The notes below the pieces were generated by a model. The model was not told the DNA's origin and made no database searches. It saw nothing but the letters and a program-made list of their open reading frames with translations. A stretch of 32,357 nt of DNA, taken from Tissierella sp. (GTDB lineage: Bacteria; Bacillota; Clostridia; Tissierellales; Tissierellaceae). Shown here in pieces: positions 23,984-31,792 of the stretch; the first letter of the stretch is position 1, and each line of letters begins with the position of its first letter. The DNA lies in contig JAAYGX010000051.1 in the NCBI GenBank assembly GCA_012735585.1, positions 1 to 32,357 of the forward strand. Reading direction: 5' to 3'. A program made the position numbers and the translations under genes.

Positions 23984-25088
23984 ATGCAGGATATCTTTTT
24001 AGATAAGGAAAGATTAAAAGATATAAAAGAGATGATAATAGAATTGGGTGTTTCACTTTGACATATCTGCTATGAAAGATGAAATAGCAGATAAGGAAAA
24101 CTTATCTTATAAACCGGATTTTTGGGATGATATTGATTCAGCCCAAAAGATTATGCAAAAAATTAAGCAATTAAATAATGAAGTCAAACGATATGAAGAT
24201 TTAATGGCTAGTGTTGAAGAAATAGAGATTATGTTTGAATTAGTAGAAGAAGAAGAATCCTATGAGGATTATAAAGAAGTGGCCCAAGCAATAGAAAAAT
24301 TAGCCAAAGAAGCAGATAAATATAAATTATCTACATTATTAAGTGGAGAATACGACAAAAATAATGCAGTATTATCTATACATTCAGGGGCGGGAGGACT
24401 AGAAGCTCAAGACTGGGCGGAAATGCTTTTTAGAATGTATAGAAGATGGTCTGAGGCTAAAGGATATGAAGTGGTAGTCTTGGATTTACAGTCAGATACA
24501 GAAGGTGGTATTAAATCAGTCACCGTATCAGTTAAAGGATACAATGCTTATGGATACTTAAAGTGTGAAAAAGGGGTCCATAGACTAGTAAGGATATCAC
24601 CATTTGATTCATCGGGAAAGAGACATACTTCTTTTGCAAGTGTGGATATATTTCCAGAACTAGATGAAAGTACAAATATAGAAATAAATGAAAAGGACTT
24701 AAAAATTGACACCTATAGATCGTCGGGAGCAGGAGGCCAACATGTCAATACAACTGACTCAGCTATTAGAATTACCCATATCCCAACAGGATTAGTAGTT
24801 CAATGTCAATCAGAAAGATCCCAGCATAGCAACAGACTAACTGCTATGAATATGTTAAAGGCTAAGTTGATTCAATTAAAAGAAGAAGAAAAGAAAGAAA
24901 AGATAGAGGACTTACAAGGTAACTATTCACAAATAGGATGGGGTTCTCAAATTAGATCCTATGTATTTCATCCATATAGTATGGTTAAAGATCATAGAAC
25001 AAATGCTGAAGTAGGGGACGTATATAAGGTAATGGATGGGGATTTAGATTATTTTATTGATGAATATTTAAAACAACAGGCCCTTTAA
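23984..25088 (+). CDS. prfB: Peptide chain release factor 2, with programmed +1 frameshift
   Basis: RF2 releases nascent chains at UGA and UAA. Translation starts at ATG 23984 (GAAAGGTAGTGAC upstream), reads 25 codons to CTT, meets in-frame TGA at 24059-24061, and shifts +1 to GAC at 24060, joining LELGVSL-type sequence to DISAMKDEIADK; the full product is 367 aa, normal for RF2. The recognition motif is SPF in VRISPFDSSGKRHTSFASV (RF1 would have PxT), and the peptidyl-hydrolysis motif is GGQ in RSSGAGGQHVNTTDSAIRI. The UGA lets RF2 control its own level. The gene follows secA as in Bacillus. Confidence 0.97.
24046..24062 (+). promoter_or_regulatory. RF2 programmed +1 frameshift site
   Basis: CTT TGA C at 24056-24062 is the canonical slippery codon and stop of prfB. 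GGGTG (24046-24050) stands 5 nt before CTT as a weak internal Shine-Dalgarno-like stimulator; it is less perfect than the AGGGGG of E. coli and slightly farther away. Confidence 0.92.
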
Positions 25089-25110
25089 ATTAGAGGGCTT
25101 GTTGTTTTTT
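25071..25110 (+). terminator. Rho-independent terminator of prfB, overlapping the end of the coding region
   Basis: AAACAACAGGCCCT (25071-25084) pairs with AGGGCTTGTTGTTT with one G-T pair, followed by T-run to 25110. The left arm includes the last codons and the stop codon TAA (25086-25088) lies in the loop. Confidence 0.88.
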
Positions 25111-25202
25111 GTAATATGTTATAAAAATAACTTCTTTAAAAAGAAGGATTTTTTGGATGAATGGAGAATATATTAAAGAAAGAAGACGAAGGGGATAAGA
25201 CA

Positions 25203-27305
25203 ATGGATATAATAAAGAGTTTAGTTGAAGAATTTAAGATTAAAGAGAATTATATCAATAATGTTGTAGAATTATTGGATGAGGGAAATACAATTCCTTT
25301 TATAGCAAGATATCGTAAGGAATTAACAGGAGAAATGGAAGATAAAACTATTAGAGATTTATCAAATAGACTTAATTACTTAAGAAATCTAGAAAGCAGA
25401 AAAGAAGAAGTAATAAGAATAATTGAAGAACAGGGTAAACTTACAAAAGAGTTGAAAGCGGATATAATCACTTCTACTACCCTCCAAAGAGTGGAGGACT
25501 TATATAGGCCATATAAACAGAAACGAAGAACTAGGGCCACCATAGCTAAAGAAAAAGGACTAGAAGGTCTTGGGAATATTATTTTAGAACAAAAGTTAGA
25601 TTATGATAACTTTATGAGTGAAGTGGAAACATTCATAGATGAAGAAAAGGGGGTAAATACAGCTGATGAAGCTTTAGATGGTGCTATGGATATCATAGCT
25701 GAAATCATATCTGATGATGCGGAACATAGAAGAATCTTAAAAGAAATTGTATTAAAAAATGGAATAATTGAAGTAGATGGAGTAGATAAAGAAGAAAGCA
25801 CCGTTTATGACATGTATTATGAATATAGGGAGCCTATCAAATCTATAGTAAACCATAGGATATTAGCCATAAACAGAGGCGAAAGAGATAAAAAATTAAA
25901 AGTTAAATTATCCATAGATGAAGCATCTCTAATAGAACAAATAAAAAATCAGGAAATTAAAAGTCAGAACTCCGGTACAAAAGAATATTTGGAAAAAGCT
26001 ATAGAAGATGGGTTTAAACGATTATTATTTCCTTCAATAGAAAGGGAGATCAGAAGTGATTTAACTGAAAGAGCTGAAGAAGAGGCAATTAAAATATTTT
26101 CATTAAACTTAGAACCTTTACTAATGCAGCCACCTATTAAAGGTAAAACAGTTATGGCAATAGACCCAGGTTTTAGAACAGGGTGCAAAGTTGCTGTAAT
26201 AGATGAGACAGGAAAACATTTAGACTATTCAGTAGTATATCCAACAATGTCTGAGAACCAAGTTGAGAAGGCTAAGATAGAATTAATAAGACTTATAGAT
26301 AAATACAATGTAGATATCATTGCCATAGGAAATGGTACAGCATCAAGGGAAACGGAACATGTAGTAGCAGACACTTTAAAGGAAATCGAAAATCAAGTAT
26401 CCTATATCATAGTTAGTGAAGCAGGTGCTTCTATATATTCAGCTTCTGAAGTAGGTATTGAAGAATTCCCAGACTTAGATGTTACCATAAGAGGTGCAAT
26501 TTCAATCGGTAGGAGATTACAAGATCCGTTGGCAGAGCTGGTTAAGATAGAGCCTAAACATATAGGAGTAGGTCAGTATCAACATGATCTTAATCAAGGT
26601 AAACTGAATGAAGCCTTAACTGGTGTTGTGGAGGATAGTGTAAATAGAGTAGGAGTAGATTTAAATACAGCTAGTCCTTCACTGCTAAAGTACGTTGCAG
26701 GAGTCTCATCTAAAGTAGCTGGCAATATCGTAAGTACAAGAGAAGAAAAAGGAAAATTCAATAGTAGAAAAGAACTTCTAAAAGTAAAAGGATTGGGACC
26801 TAAAACCTATGAACAGTGTGCAGGATTTCTAAGGATACCGGGAGGAGACAATCCCCTTGATAATACAGGGGTTCACCCAGAATCCTATAATATAGCATCA
26901 AAACTCATCAATGAAGATTATAAAAACATAAATGTAGATGAATTAGCAACAAAATTAGAGGTAGGTAAACCTACTTTAATGGATATAATAAAGGAACTTG
27001 AAAAACCAGGAAGAGATCCAAGAGATGAAATGCCAAAGCCAATACTTAGACAGGACGTTTTAAGTATGGATGATTTAAATGTAGACATGATATTAAGCGG
27101 CACGATACGAAATGTAGTTGATTTTGGTGCATTTGTAGATATTGGAGTTAAAGAAGATGGACTAGTTCATATATCTCAAATCTCTAATAAGTTTGTAAAG
27201 CATCCAAGTGATGCTGTAAAGATTGGCGATATAGTAAATGTTAAAATCATAGAAATAGATAAAAACAGAGGAAGAATATCCCTATCAATGAAGGACTGTA
27301 ATTAG
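25203..27305 (+). CDS. tex: Tex family RNA-binding S1 domain protein
   Basis: Tex/YqgF-S1 protein of 700 aa, the bacterial relative of eukaryotic Spt6, thought to act in transcription or RNA decay. Start ATG 25203 is preferred: AAGGGGA lies 7 nt upstream and the product then begins MDIIKSLVEEFKIKENYINN as usual for Tex, while the in-frame ATG 25161 adds 14 charged residues. Order of parts: N-terminal helical Tex domain with IPFIARYRKELTGEMED, YqgF/RNase H-like fold with TVMAIDPGFRTGCKVAVID, helix-hairpin-helix repeats (GVDLNTASPSLLKYVAGVS, VKGLGPKTYEQCAGFLRI), and C-terminal S1 domain (GTIRNVVDFGAFVDIGVKED then GLVHISQIS and GRISLSMKD). A kinase gene follows after 11 nt. Confidence 0.96.
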   Translation: MDIIKSLVEEFKIKENYINNVVELLDEGNTIPFIARYRKELTGEMEDKTIRDLSNRLNYLRNLESRKEEVIRIIEEQGKLTKELKADIITSTTLQRVEDLYRPYKQKRRTRATIAKEKGLEGLGNIILEQKLDYDNFMSEVETFIDEEKGVNTADEALDGAMDIIAEIISDDAEHRRILKEIVLKNGIIEVDGVDKEESTVYDMYYEYREPIKSIVNHRILAINRGERDKKLKVKLSIDEASLIEQIKNQEIKSQNSGTKEYLEKAIEDGFKRLLFPSIEREIRSDLTERAEEEAIKIFSLNLEPLLMQPPIKGKTVMAIDPGFRTGCKVAVIDETGKHLDYSVVYPTMSENQVEKAKIELIRLIDKYNVDIIAIGNGTASRETEHVVADTLKEIENQVSYIIVSEAGASIYSASEVGIEEFPDLDVTIRGAISIGRRLQDPLAELVKIEPKHIGVGQYQHDLNQGKLNEALTGVVEDSVNRVGVDLNTASPSLLKYVAGVSSKVAGNIVSTREEKGKFNSRKELLKVKGLGPKTYEQCAGFLRIPGGDNPLDNTGVHPESYNIASKLINEDYKNINVDELATKLEVGKPTLMDIIKELEKPGRDPRDEMPKPILRQDVLSMDDLNVDMILSGTIRNVVDFGAFVDIGVKEDGLVHISQISNKFVKHPSDAVKIGDIVNVKIIEIDKNRGRISLSMKDCN

Positions 27306-27316
27306 GAGGCGCACCT

Positions 27317-28042
27317 ATGAAATCCAAACCAAATAAATCTATAGATAATATGAATGCAGAGGAATATTTGAATGTAATTATTGGTTTATCAGAAGAGATA
27401 TTTCATGACTTTAAGAATGCTTTGGCCACAATTTCAGGTTTATCACAAATTACAGCATTTTATCCAGTTTCAAAGGAAGTTAAGGATAATTTAGATCTGA
27501 TTAAGGAAGCTGCTTTAGAATGTAGAGATCAAATCGATAGATTTTATAGTTTTATTAAGGGATATAATGTGGAAATAACCCAATACGAAATTCTAAGTAA
27601 TATTGTATTTTCAGCCCTAGATATGGTTAAACATAGAATTAGAAAAAATGATTATGGGGATGAGGGCATAATCTTAAGTGTAAATATCCATTCTATGAAA
27701 AAGGTTTATTGCAATGAATATAAAATGAGACAAGCAATTTTAAATATTGTAATGAATGCAATAGATGCTATGGAAGAAAGTGGCGGTATTTTAGAGGTAA
27801 ACCTATTTGAACAAGCGGAAATGATTGTATTGGAAATAATTGATACAGGAATTGGTATCCCAGAGGACAAACTAGAAAAGATTTTTGAAACGAATTACAC
27901 AACTAAAGGGTCTAAGGGTACAGGATTAGGTCTTAGAATTTCTAAAACTGTAATTGAAGAATGTATTGGTAGATTGGAAGTAAGCAGTGTTTTAGGGAAA
28001 GGAACAATTTTTACTATATACCTACCTGCAGAAATTAGTTAA
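27317..28042 (+). CDS. Soluble orphan sensor histidine kinase
   Basis: Kinase of 241 aa with no membrane segment and no recognisable sensor domain: only ~25 residues precede the H-box IFHDFKNALATISGLSQI, in which His30 is the likely phosphorylated residue. The ATPase part is complete: N-box QAILNIVMNAIDAME, G1 DTGIGIP, F-box IFETNYTTKG, G2 GTGLGLRIS. The HDFKN form of the H-box is close to that of NtrB/Kin-type kinases. Start ATG 27317 with TTAGGAGG; it is 11 nt after tex and surely cotranscribed. No response regulator is adjacent. A target such as Spo0A is a guess based on the many orphan kinases of spore-forming clostridia, not on sequence. Confidence 0.9.
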   Translation: MKSKPNKSIDNMNAEEYLNVIIGLSEEIFHDFKNALATISGLSQITAFYPVSKEVKDNLDLIKEAALECRDQIDRFYSFIKGYNVEITQYEILSNIVFSALDMVKHRIRKNDYGDEGIILSVNIHSMKKVYCNEYKMRQAILNIVMNAIDAMEESGGILEVNLFEQAEMIVLEIIDTGIGIPEDKLEKIFETNYTTKGSKGTGLGLRISKTVIEECIGRLEVSSVLGKGTIFTIYLPAEIS

Positions 28043-28072
28043 AAGATGCATCCTTTCCATCTGGGCGTATTC

Positions 28073-28237
28073 GAATAAATTTTTAAAACCAGTCTCCAAT
28101 TCCAAACTTGAAGAAGTATATCCACACATAAAAAATTAGAGCTGCAATCAAAACTGGCGCAGCTCTTTCAAATTTTTTATTTAGTGGATACTTCTATCCA
28201 AATTTTCCAATGTCGAGTCTTATTTATAAACTTATTC
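28073..28237. repeat. Palindromic element, copy B (diverged)
   Basis: It is similar along its length to 23752-23928: shared blocks include AGAAGTATA(T/G)CCACAC, TAAAAAA(T/C)TAGAG, GGCTCTTTCAAATTTTTTA-like and GTGGATACTTCTAT-like segments. The ends (GAATAAAT...CTTATTC) are less perfect and the loop is about 10 bp shorter. The core AGAGCTGC (28138-28145) and GCAGCTCT (28159-28166) is a perfect stem with T-rich sequence outside on both strands. Since it separates the convergent kinase and ABC-F genes and no other terminator is visible, it probably terminates both. Confidence 0.72.
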
Positions 28238-28289
28238 CTATCCAGCAGAAGGTTTTATGACACATAATTATAGGTAGTTGGTTTCGTAT

Positions 28290-29846
28290 CTAAAATATTT
28301 TGGTTGTCCAGCTCTCGCAATTCCAAACCTCTGTAGCTACATCATTGTAAAAATCAGGCTCATGGGATATTATAAAAACCCCGCCTTTGTACGCCTTTAA
28401 TGCTCTTTTTAATTCTTCTTTAGCCTCTACATCTAAATGGTTGGTAGGCTCATCTAGTATTAGTATATTGGTTTCTCTATTTAAAAGCTTACATAGTCTA
28501 ACTTTAGCTTGTTCTCCACCGCTTAATACCATGAATCTAGATTCGATATGTTTTGTAGTAAGACCACACTTGGCCAATGCTGCTCTAACTTCAAATTGAG
28601 ACCATCCAGGGAATTCATTCCATATTTCTTGAATACAGGTATTGTTGTTTTCTTCAACTACTTCTTGTTCATAATAGCCAATCTGAAGATTATCTCCTAG
28701 TTCAACTTCACCTGATAGAGGTGGTATAAGACCTAAAATAGATTTTAATAAGGTAGTCTTACCTATACCATTGGCGCCAACTAAGGCGATCTTTTGACCT
28801 CTTTCCATTCTAAGATTTAATGGTTTTGATAATGGTTCATTGTATCCTGTAACCAAATCCTTACATTCGAATATTAATTTTCCCGCAGTTCTACCTTCTT
28901 TGAAATTAAATTCTGGTTTTGGTTTCTCACGAGTCAATTCAATTAAATCCATTTTATCCAGTTTCTTTTGTCTAGACATAGCCATATTTCTTGTAGCAAC
29001 TCTTGCTTTATTTCTGGCAACAAAGTCTTCTAAATCAGCTATTTCCTGTTGTTGTTTCTTATAAGCAGCTTCTATTTGTGCTTTTTTAGCTTCATATATC
29101 CTTTGGAAATCATCATAATCCCCTACATAGCGTGTTAGTTCTTTATCTTCTATATGATAGATTAGATTGATAACACTATTTAAAAATGAAATATCATGAG
29201 ATATTAATAAAAAAGCATTTTCATATTCTTGAAGATACCTTTTAAGCCACTCTATATGTTCTTCATCAAGATAATTTGTAGGCTCATCAAGCATAAGGAT
29301 ATCAGGTTTTTGTAATAGAAGCTTAGCAAGTAAGATTTTGGTTCTTTGACCACCACTTAAATCTTCAACATATCTATCAAGGCCAATATCATTTAAGCCA
29401 AGACCCCTAGCAATATCTTCTATTTTTGCATCTATTACATAGAAATCATTATGGTCTAGAATATCTTGCATAACTCCTACATCTTCCAATAGGGAATTTA
29501 GCTCATCTTCTGAGACTTCCCCCATTTTCATATAAGAATCTTGTATTTCTTGTTCAATATCAAATAAATACTGAAAGGCACCTTTTAATACATCCCTAAT
29601 CGTCATACCAGATTCTAGTACTGCATGCTGATCTAAATATCCAACTCTAACCCTTTTAGCCCATTCGATTTGACCTTCTTCAGGTTCCAACTTTCCTGTA
29701 ATTATATTCATAAATGATGACTTTCCTTCTCCATTGGCTCCTATTAATCCAACATGCTCACCCTTTAAAAGTCGAAAAGAAACATCCTTTAAAATCTCTC
29801 TATCACCATATCCATGACTTAGCTTTGTAACTGTTAATATACTCAT
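28290..29846 (-). CDS. ABC-F family ATPase (YkpA/YbiT-like)
   Basis: Two ABC domains on one soluble chain of 518 aa with no membrane part, so it acts on the ribosome and not as a transporter. Domain 1 has Walker A GANGEGKSS, signature LSGGQRTKILLAKLLL and Walker B DILMLDEPTNYLD; domain 2 has GANGIGKTT, LSGGEQAKVRLCKLL and NILILDEPTNHLD. The linker KKQQQEIADLEDFVARNKAR is the helical P-site tRNA interaction motif. The sequence is of the YkpA/YbiT housekeeping type, not the Vga/Msr/OptrA resistance type, judging by its short linker and the ending EVWNCESWTTKIF. Two ATGs are adjacent; with AGGAG only 3 nt before the first, the second (29846) is the better start. Single-gene unit. Confidence 0.93.
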   Translation of the reverse strand: MSILTVTKLSHGYGDREILKDVSFRLLKGEHVGLIGANGEGKSSFMNIITGKLEPEEGQIEWAKRVRVGYLDQHAVLESGMTIRDVLKGAFQYLFDIEQEIQDSYMKMGEVSEDELNSLLEDVGVMQDILDHNDFYVIDAKIEDIARGLGLNDIGLDRYVEDLSGGQRTKILLAKLLLQKPDILMLDEPTNYLDEEHIEWLKRYLQEYENAFLLISHDISFLNSVINLIYHIEDKELTRYVGDYDDFQRIYEAKKAQIEAAYKKQQQEIADLEDFVARNKARVATRNMAMSRQKKLDKMDLIELTREKPKPEFNFKEGRTAGKLIFECKDLVTGYNEPLSKPLNLRMERGQKIALVGANGIGKTTLLKSILGLIPPLSGEVELGDNLQIGYYEQEVVEENNNTCIQEIWNEFPGWSQFEVRAALAKCGLTTKHIESRFMVLSGGEQAKVRLCKLLNRETNILILDEPTNHLDVEAKEELKRALKAYKGGVFIISHEPDFYNDVATEVWNCESWTTKIF

Positions 29847-29961
29847 CATAAACTCCTTTAAATTAATTTAAACAAGATACATTATAGCATAAACTTATGT
29901 ATTAAAATACAAATAATTGATGTGGAATTGATAAATTATAAGATTGATTTATAAAGTAAAC

Positions 29962-30031
29962 TTTACATAAGATTAACTAAAACATTACTAATATTTTATC
30001 TAGATTTGACATAGATGAATTATAGTATATT
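29962..30031 (+). promoter_or_regulatory. Pho-box-like array and promoter of the alkaline phosphatase gene
   Basis: TTTACA (29962), TTAACT (29973), ATTACT (29984), TTTATC (29995) and TTGACA (30006) start exactly 11 bp apart, five hexamers fitting the Bacillus PhoP consensus TT(A/T)A(C/T)A with 5-nt spacers. A -10 may be TATAGT (30021-30026) or TATATT (30026-30031). Location just upstream of an alkaline phosphatase, the classic Pho regulon gene, strengthens the reading. Confidence 0.65.
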
Positions 30032-30064
30032 TGTAAGTGAATAAAACAAATATGGAGGTATAGT

Positions 30065-31636
30065 ATGTTTAAAAGGTTAGTATCGGCATTATTATTATTA
30101 GTAATGATGGTTTCATTTGTAACAGGATGTTCAGTGGTTTCTAAAGTTAGCTTAGCTTCACAAGTGGTTGAAGCTGCAAATGGACAAACAGTACTTAGAG
30201 AAGGAAAAAATCCAAAGTACATATTTATGTTTATTGGAGATGGTATGGCTGCAGTACAAGTAAACTCAGCTCAAATCTATGGTGGCAACAACCAACATAA
30301 CAACATGGAATTAGATGTAATGAATTTCCAAGATTTTGAAGCGGTAGGATATCAAACTACACATGATGCAACTTCATTTGCACCAGACTCAGCTTCAACA
30401 GCGACAGCACTTTCATCAGGGTTTAAAACATGGAGTGGTACTATAGGTTTAAAACCTGTAGGTAATGTTTCAGGTAATAAAGTTGAAAATATAAATTCAA
30501 ATGAAGTACCTAAGACGATAGCAGAAAGACTCAAAGAAGAAAAAGGTATGAAAATAGGTGTTGTTTCATCAGTTACTTTGAACCATGCAACACCGGCAGC
30601 GTATTATGCACATGTAGCTTCAAGAAATGATTATTATGATATAGCAATGCAAATGGCTGACTCAGGATTTGATTATTTTGGTGGTGGATCATTGGGACAA
30701 AGATTTGGAAAAAACAACGATCAAAAAGATGCTTTTGAGGTATTTAAAGAAAAAGGCTATAAAGTAGTAGAAACAAAGGAAGAAATATTAGCTTTAAATA
30801 ATGAATCAGGTAAAGCATATGCTGTTTCCCCAGTACTTGTAGGTGGCGCTATGCCTTATGCAGTAGATAACAAAGAAGGAGATTTAACACTTGCTGATTT
30901 TGTAAGTAAGGGTATAGATGTCCTTGACAATGATAATGGATTCTTCATGATGGTAGAATCAGGGAAAATTGACTGGGCAGGACATGCTAATGATGCAAAG
31001 GCAAATATCAGTGATGTTATAGCTTTTGAAGAATCGATTCAAGTAGCAATTGATTTTGCAAAAAAATATCCAGAAGAAACACTCATTGTTGTTACAGGTG
31101 ATCATGAAACAGGTGGTATGACCATAGGTCAAGCTACAACTGGATATGATATTGCTATAGAATTATTAGAAAATCAACAAATCTCATATGAAGGATTTGA
31201 TGAATTACTTGATGAAATATTAGAAGAAAATGCAGACATCACTTATGAAGAGGTAACTCCAATTATTAGAAAATATTTTGGACTTAAAAATGAATACCTT
31301 GATTCAGATAGCAAAGGTGATGAAACATATATGGCCCTAGAATTATCAGATAAAGAAGTTGCTAAAATGAAAAAAGCATTCGATGAAACAAAGGCAAATG
31401 AAAGAATAGAAGAAGATGCAGAAGAATTCTATAGACTATATGGTGGTTATACGCCACTTACAATAACTATAACTCATATATTAAATAATAAAGCAGGCAT
31501 TGGCTGGACATCCTATGCACATACTGGTGTACCAGTTCCAGTATATGCATCAGGTGCACAGGCTGACTTATTTAATGGAGCGTATGACAATACTGAAGTT
31601 TATCATAAATTAGTTGAAGCAGCAGGACTTCAATAA
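30065..31636 (+). CDS. phoA: Alkaline phosphatase, lipoprotein
   Basis: Secreted phosphomonoesterase of 523 aa, anchored outside the membrane by a lipid: the signal ends in the lipobox VTGC (Cys22). Start ATG 30065 with GGAGG 7-8 nt upstream. Metal and catalytic motifs of the alkaline phosphatase superfamily are in place: FMFIGDGMAAVQ, the nucleophile Ser109 in APDSASTATALSSG, VTLNHATPAAYYAHVASR, MVESGKIDWAGHANDA, VVTGDHETGGM and the late His in WTSYAHTGVPVPVY. It releases phosphate from organic esters. The acidic helical stretch around residues 370-460 (LLDEILEENADITYEEV etc.) is an insert typical of clostridial forms. Regulation by phosphate is suggested by the array upstream. Single-gene unit. 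Confidence 0.95.
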   Translation: MFKRLVSALLLLVMMVSFVTGCSVVSKVSLASQVVEAANGQTVLREGKNPKYIFMFIGDGMAAVQVNSAQIYGGNNQHNNMELDVMNFQDFEAVGYQTTHDATSFAPDSASTATALSSGFKTWSGTIGLKPVGNVSGNKVENINSNEVPKTIAERLKEEKGMKIGVVSSVTLNHATPAAYYAHVASRNDYYDIAMQMADSGFDYFGGGSLGQRFGKNNDQKDAFEVFKEKGYKVVETKEEILALNNESGKAYAVSPVLVGGAMPYAVDNKEGDLTLADFVSKGIDVLDNDNGFFMMVESGKIDWAGHANDAKANISDVIAFEESIQVAIDFAKKYPEETLIVVTGDHETGGMTIGQATTGYDIAIELLENQQISYEGFDELLDEILEENADITYEEVTPIIRKYFGLKNEYLDSDSKGDETYMALELSDKEVAKMKKAFDETKANERIEEDAEEFYRLYGGYTPLTITITHILNNKAGIGWTSYAHTGVPVPVYASGAQADLFNGAYDNTEVYHKLVEAAGLQ

Positions 31637-31650
31637 TTCCTTTTTAACCT

Positions 31651-31721
31651 GTCATCTTGAGAGAATCGAGGGATCTTTGTTTGCAAGAGATATAAGATTC
31701 CTCATCTACGTTCGGAATGAC
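31651..31721 (+). repeat. Interspersed GTCATCTTGA...GGAATGAC inverted repeat, copy 4
   Basis: GTCATCTTGAGAGAATCGAG at the left, AAGATTCCTCATCTACGTTC and GGAATGAC at the right, with a longer centre than copy 2. It lies between the alkaline phosphatase stop and the following terminator, the same relative place as copy 2 after metK. Confidence 0.78.
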
Positions 31722-31746
31722 AAGAATAAACTTTTTTTATGAACAT

Positions 31747-31772
31747 AGGCTGGATACTTCCAGCCTTATTTA
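31747..31772 (+). terminator. Rho-independent terminator of the alkaline phosphatase gene
   Basis: AGGCTGGA (31747-31754), TACT loop, TCCAGCCT (31759-31766), then TATTTA; the T-run is short. Confidence 0.7.
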
Positions 31773-31792
31773 AATGAAAGGGGTATTAGTTC

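Noticed and set aside
24048-24059. prfB beginning at GTG 24048, or a frameshift sequencing error
   Set aside because: The in-frame TGA at codon 26 with CTT before it and C after it is the known RF2 recoding site, so the upstream ATG 23984 is the start.
25131-25152. CTTCTTTAAAAAGAAG hairpin before tex as a second terminator
   Set aside because: Stem is short and A/T-only in the loop region; the terminator at 25071-25110 is already sufficient.
28290-29849. Antibiotic-resistance type ABC-F protein
   Set aside because: Short linker and YkpA/YbiT-like sequence throughout; lacks the extended antibiotic-resistance loop of Vga, Lsa or OptrA types.
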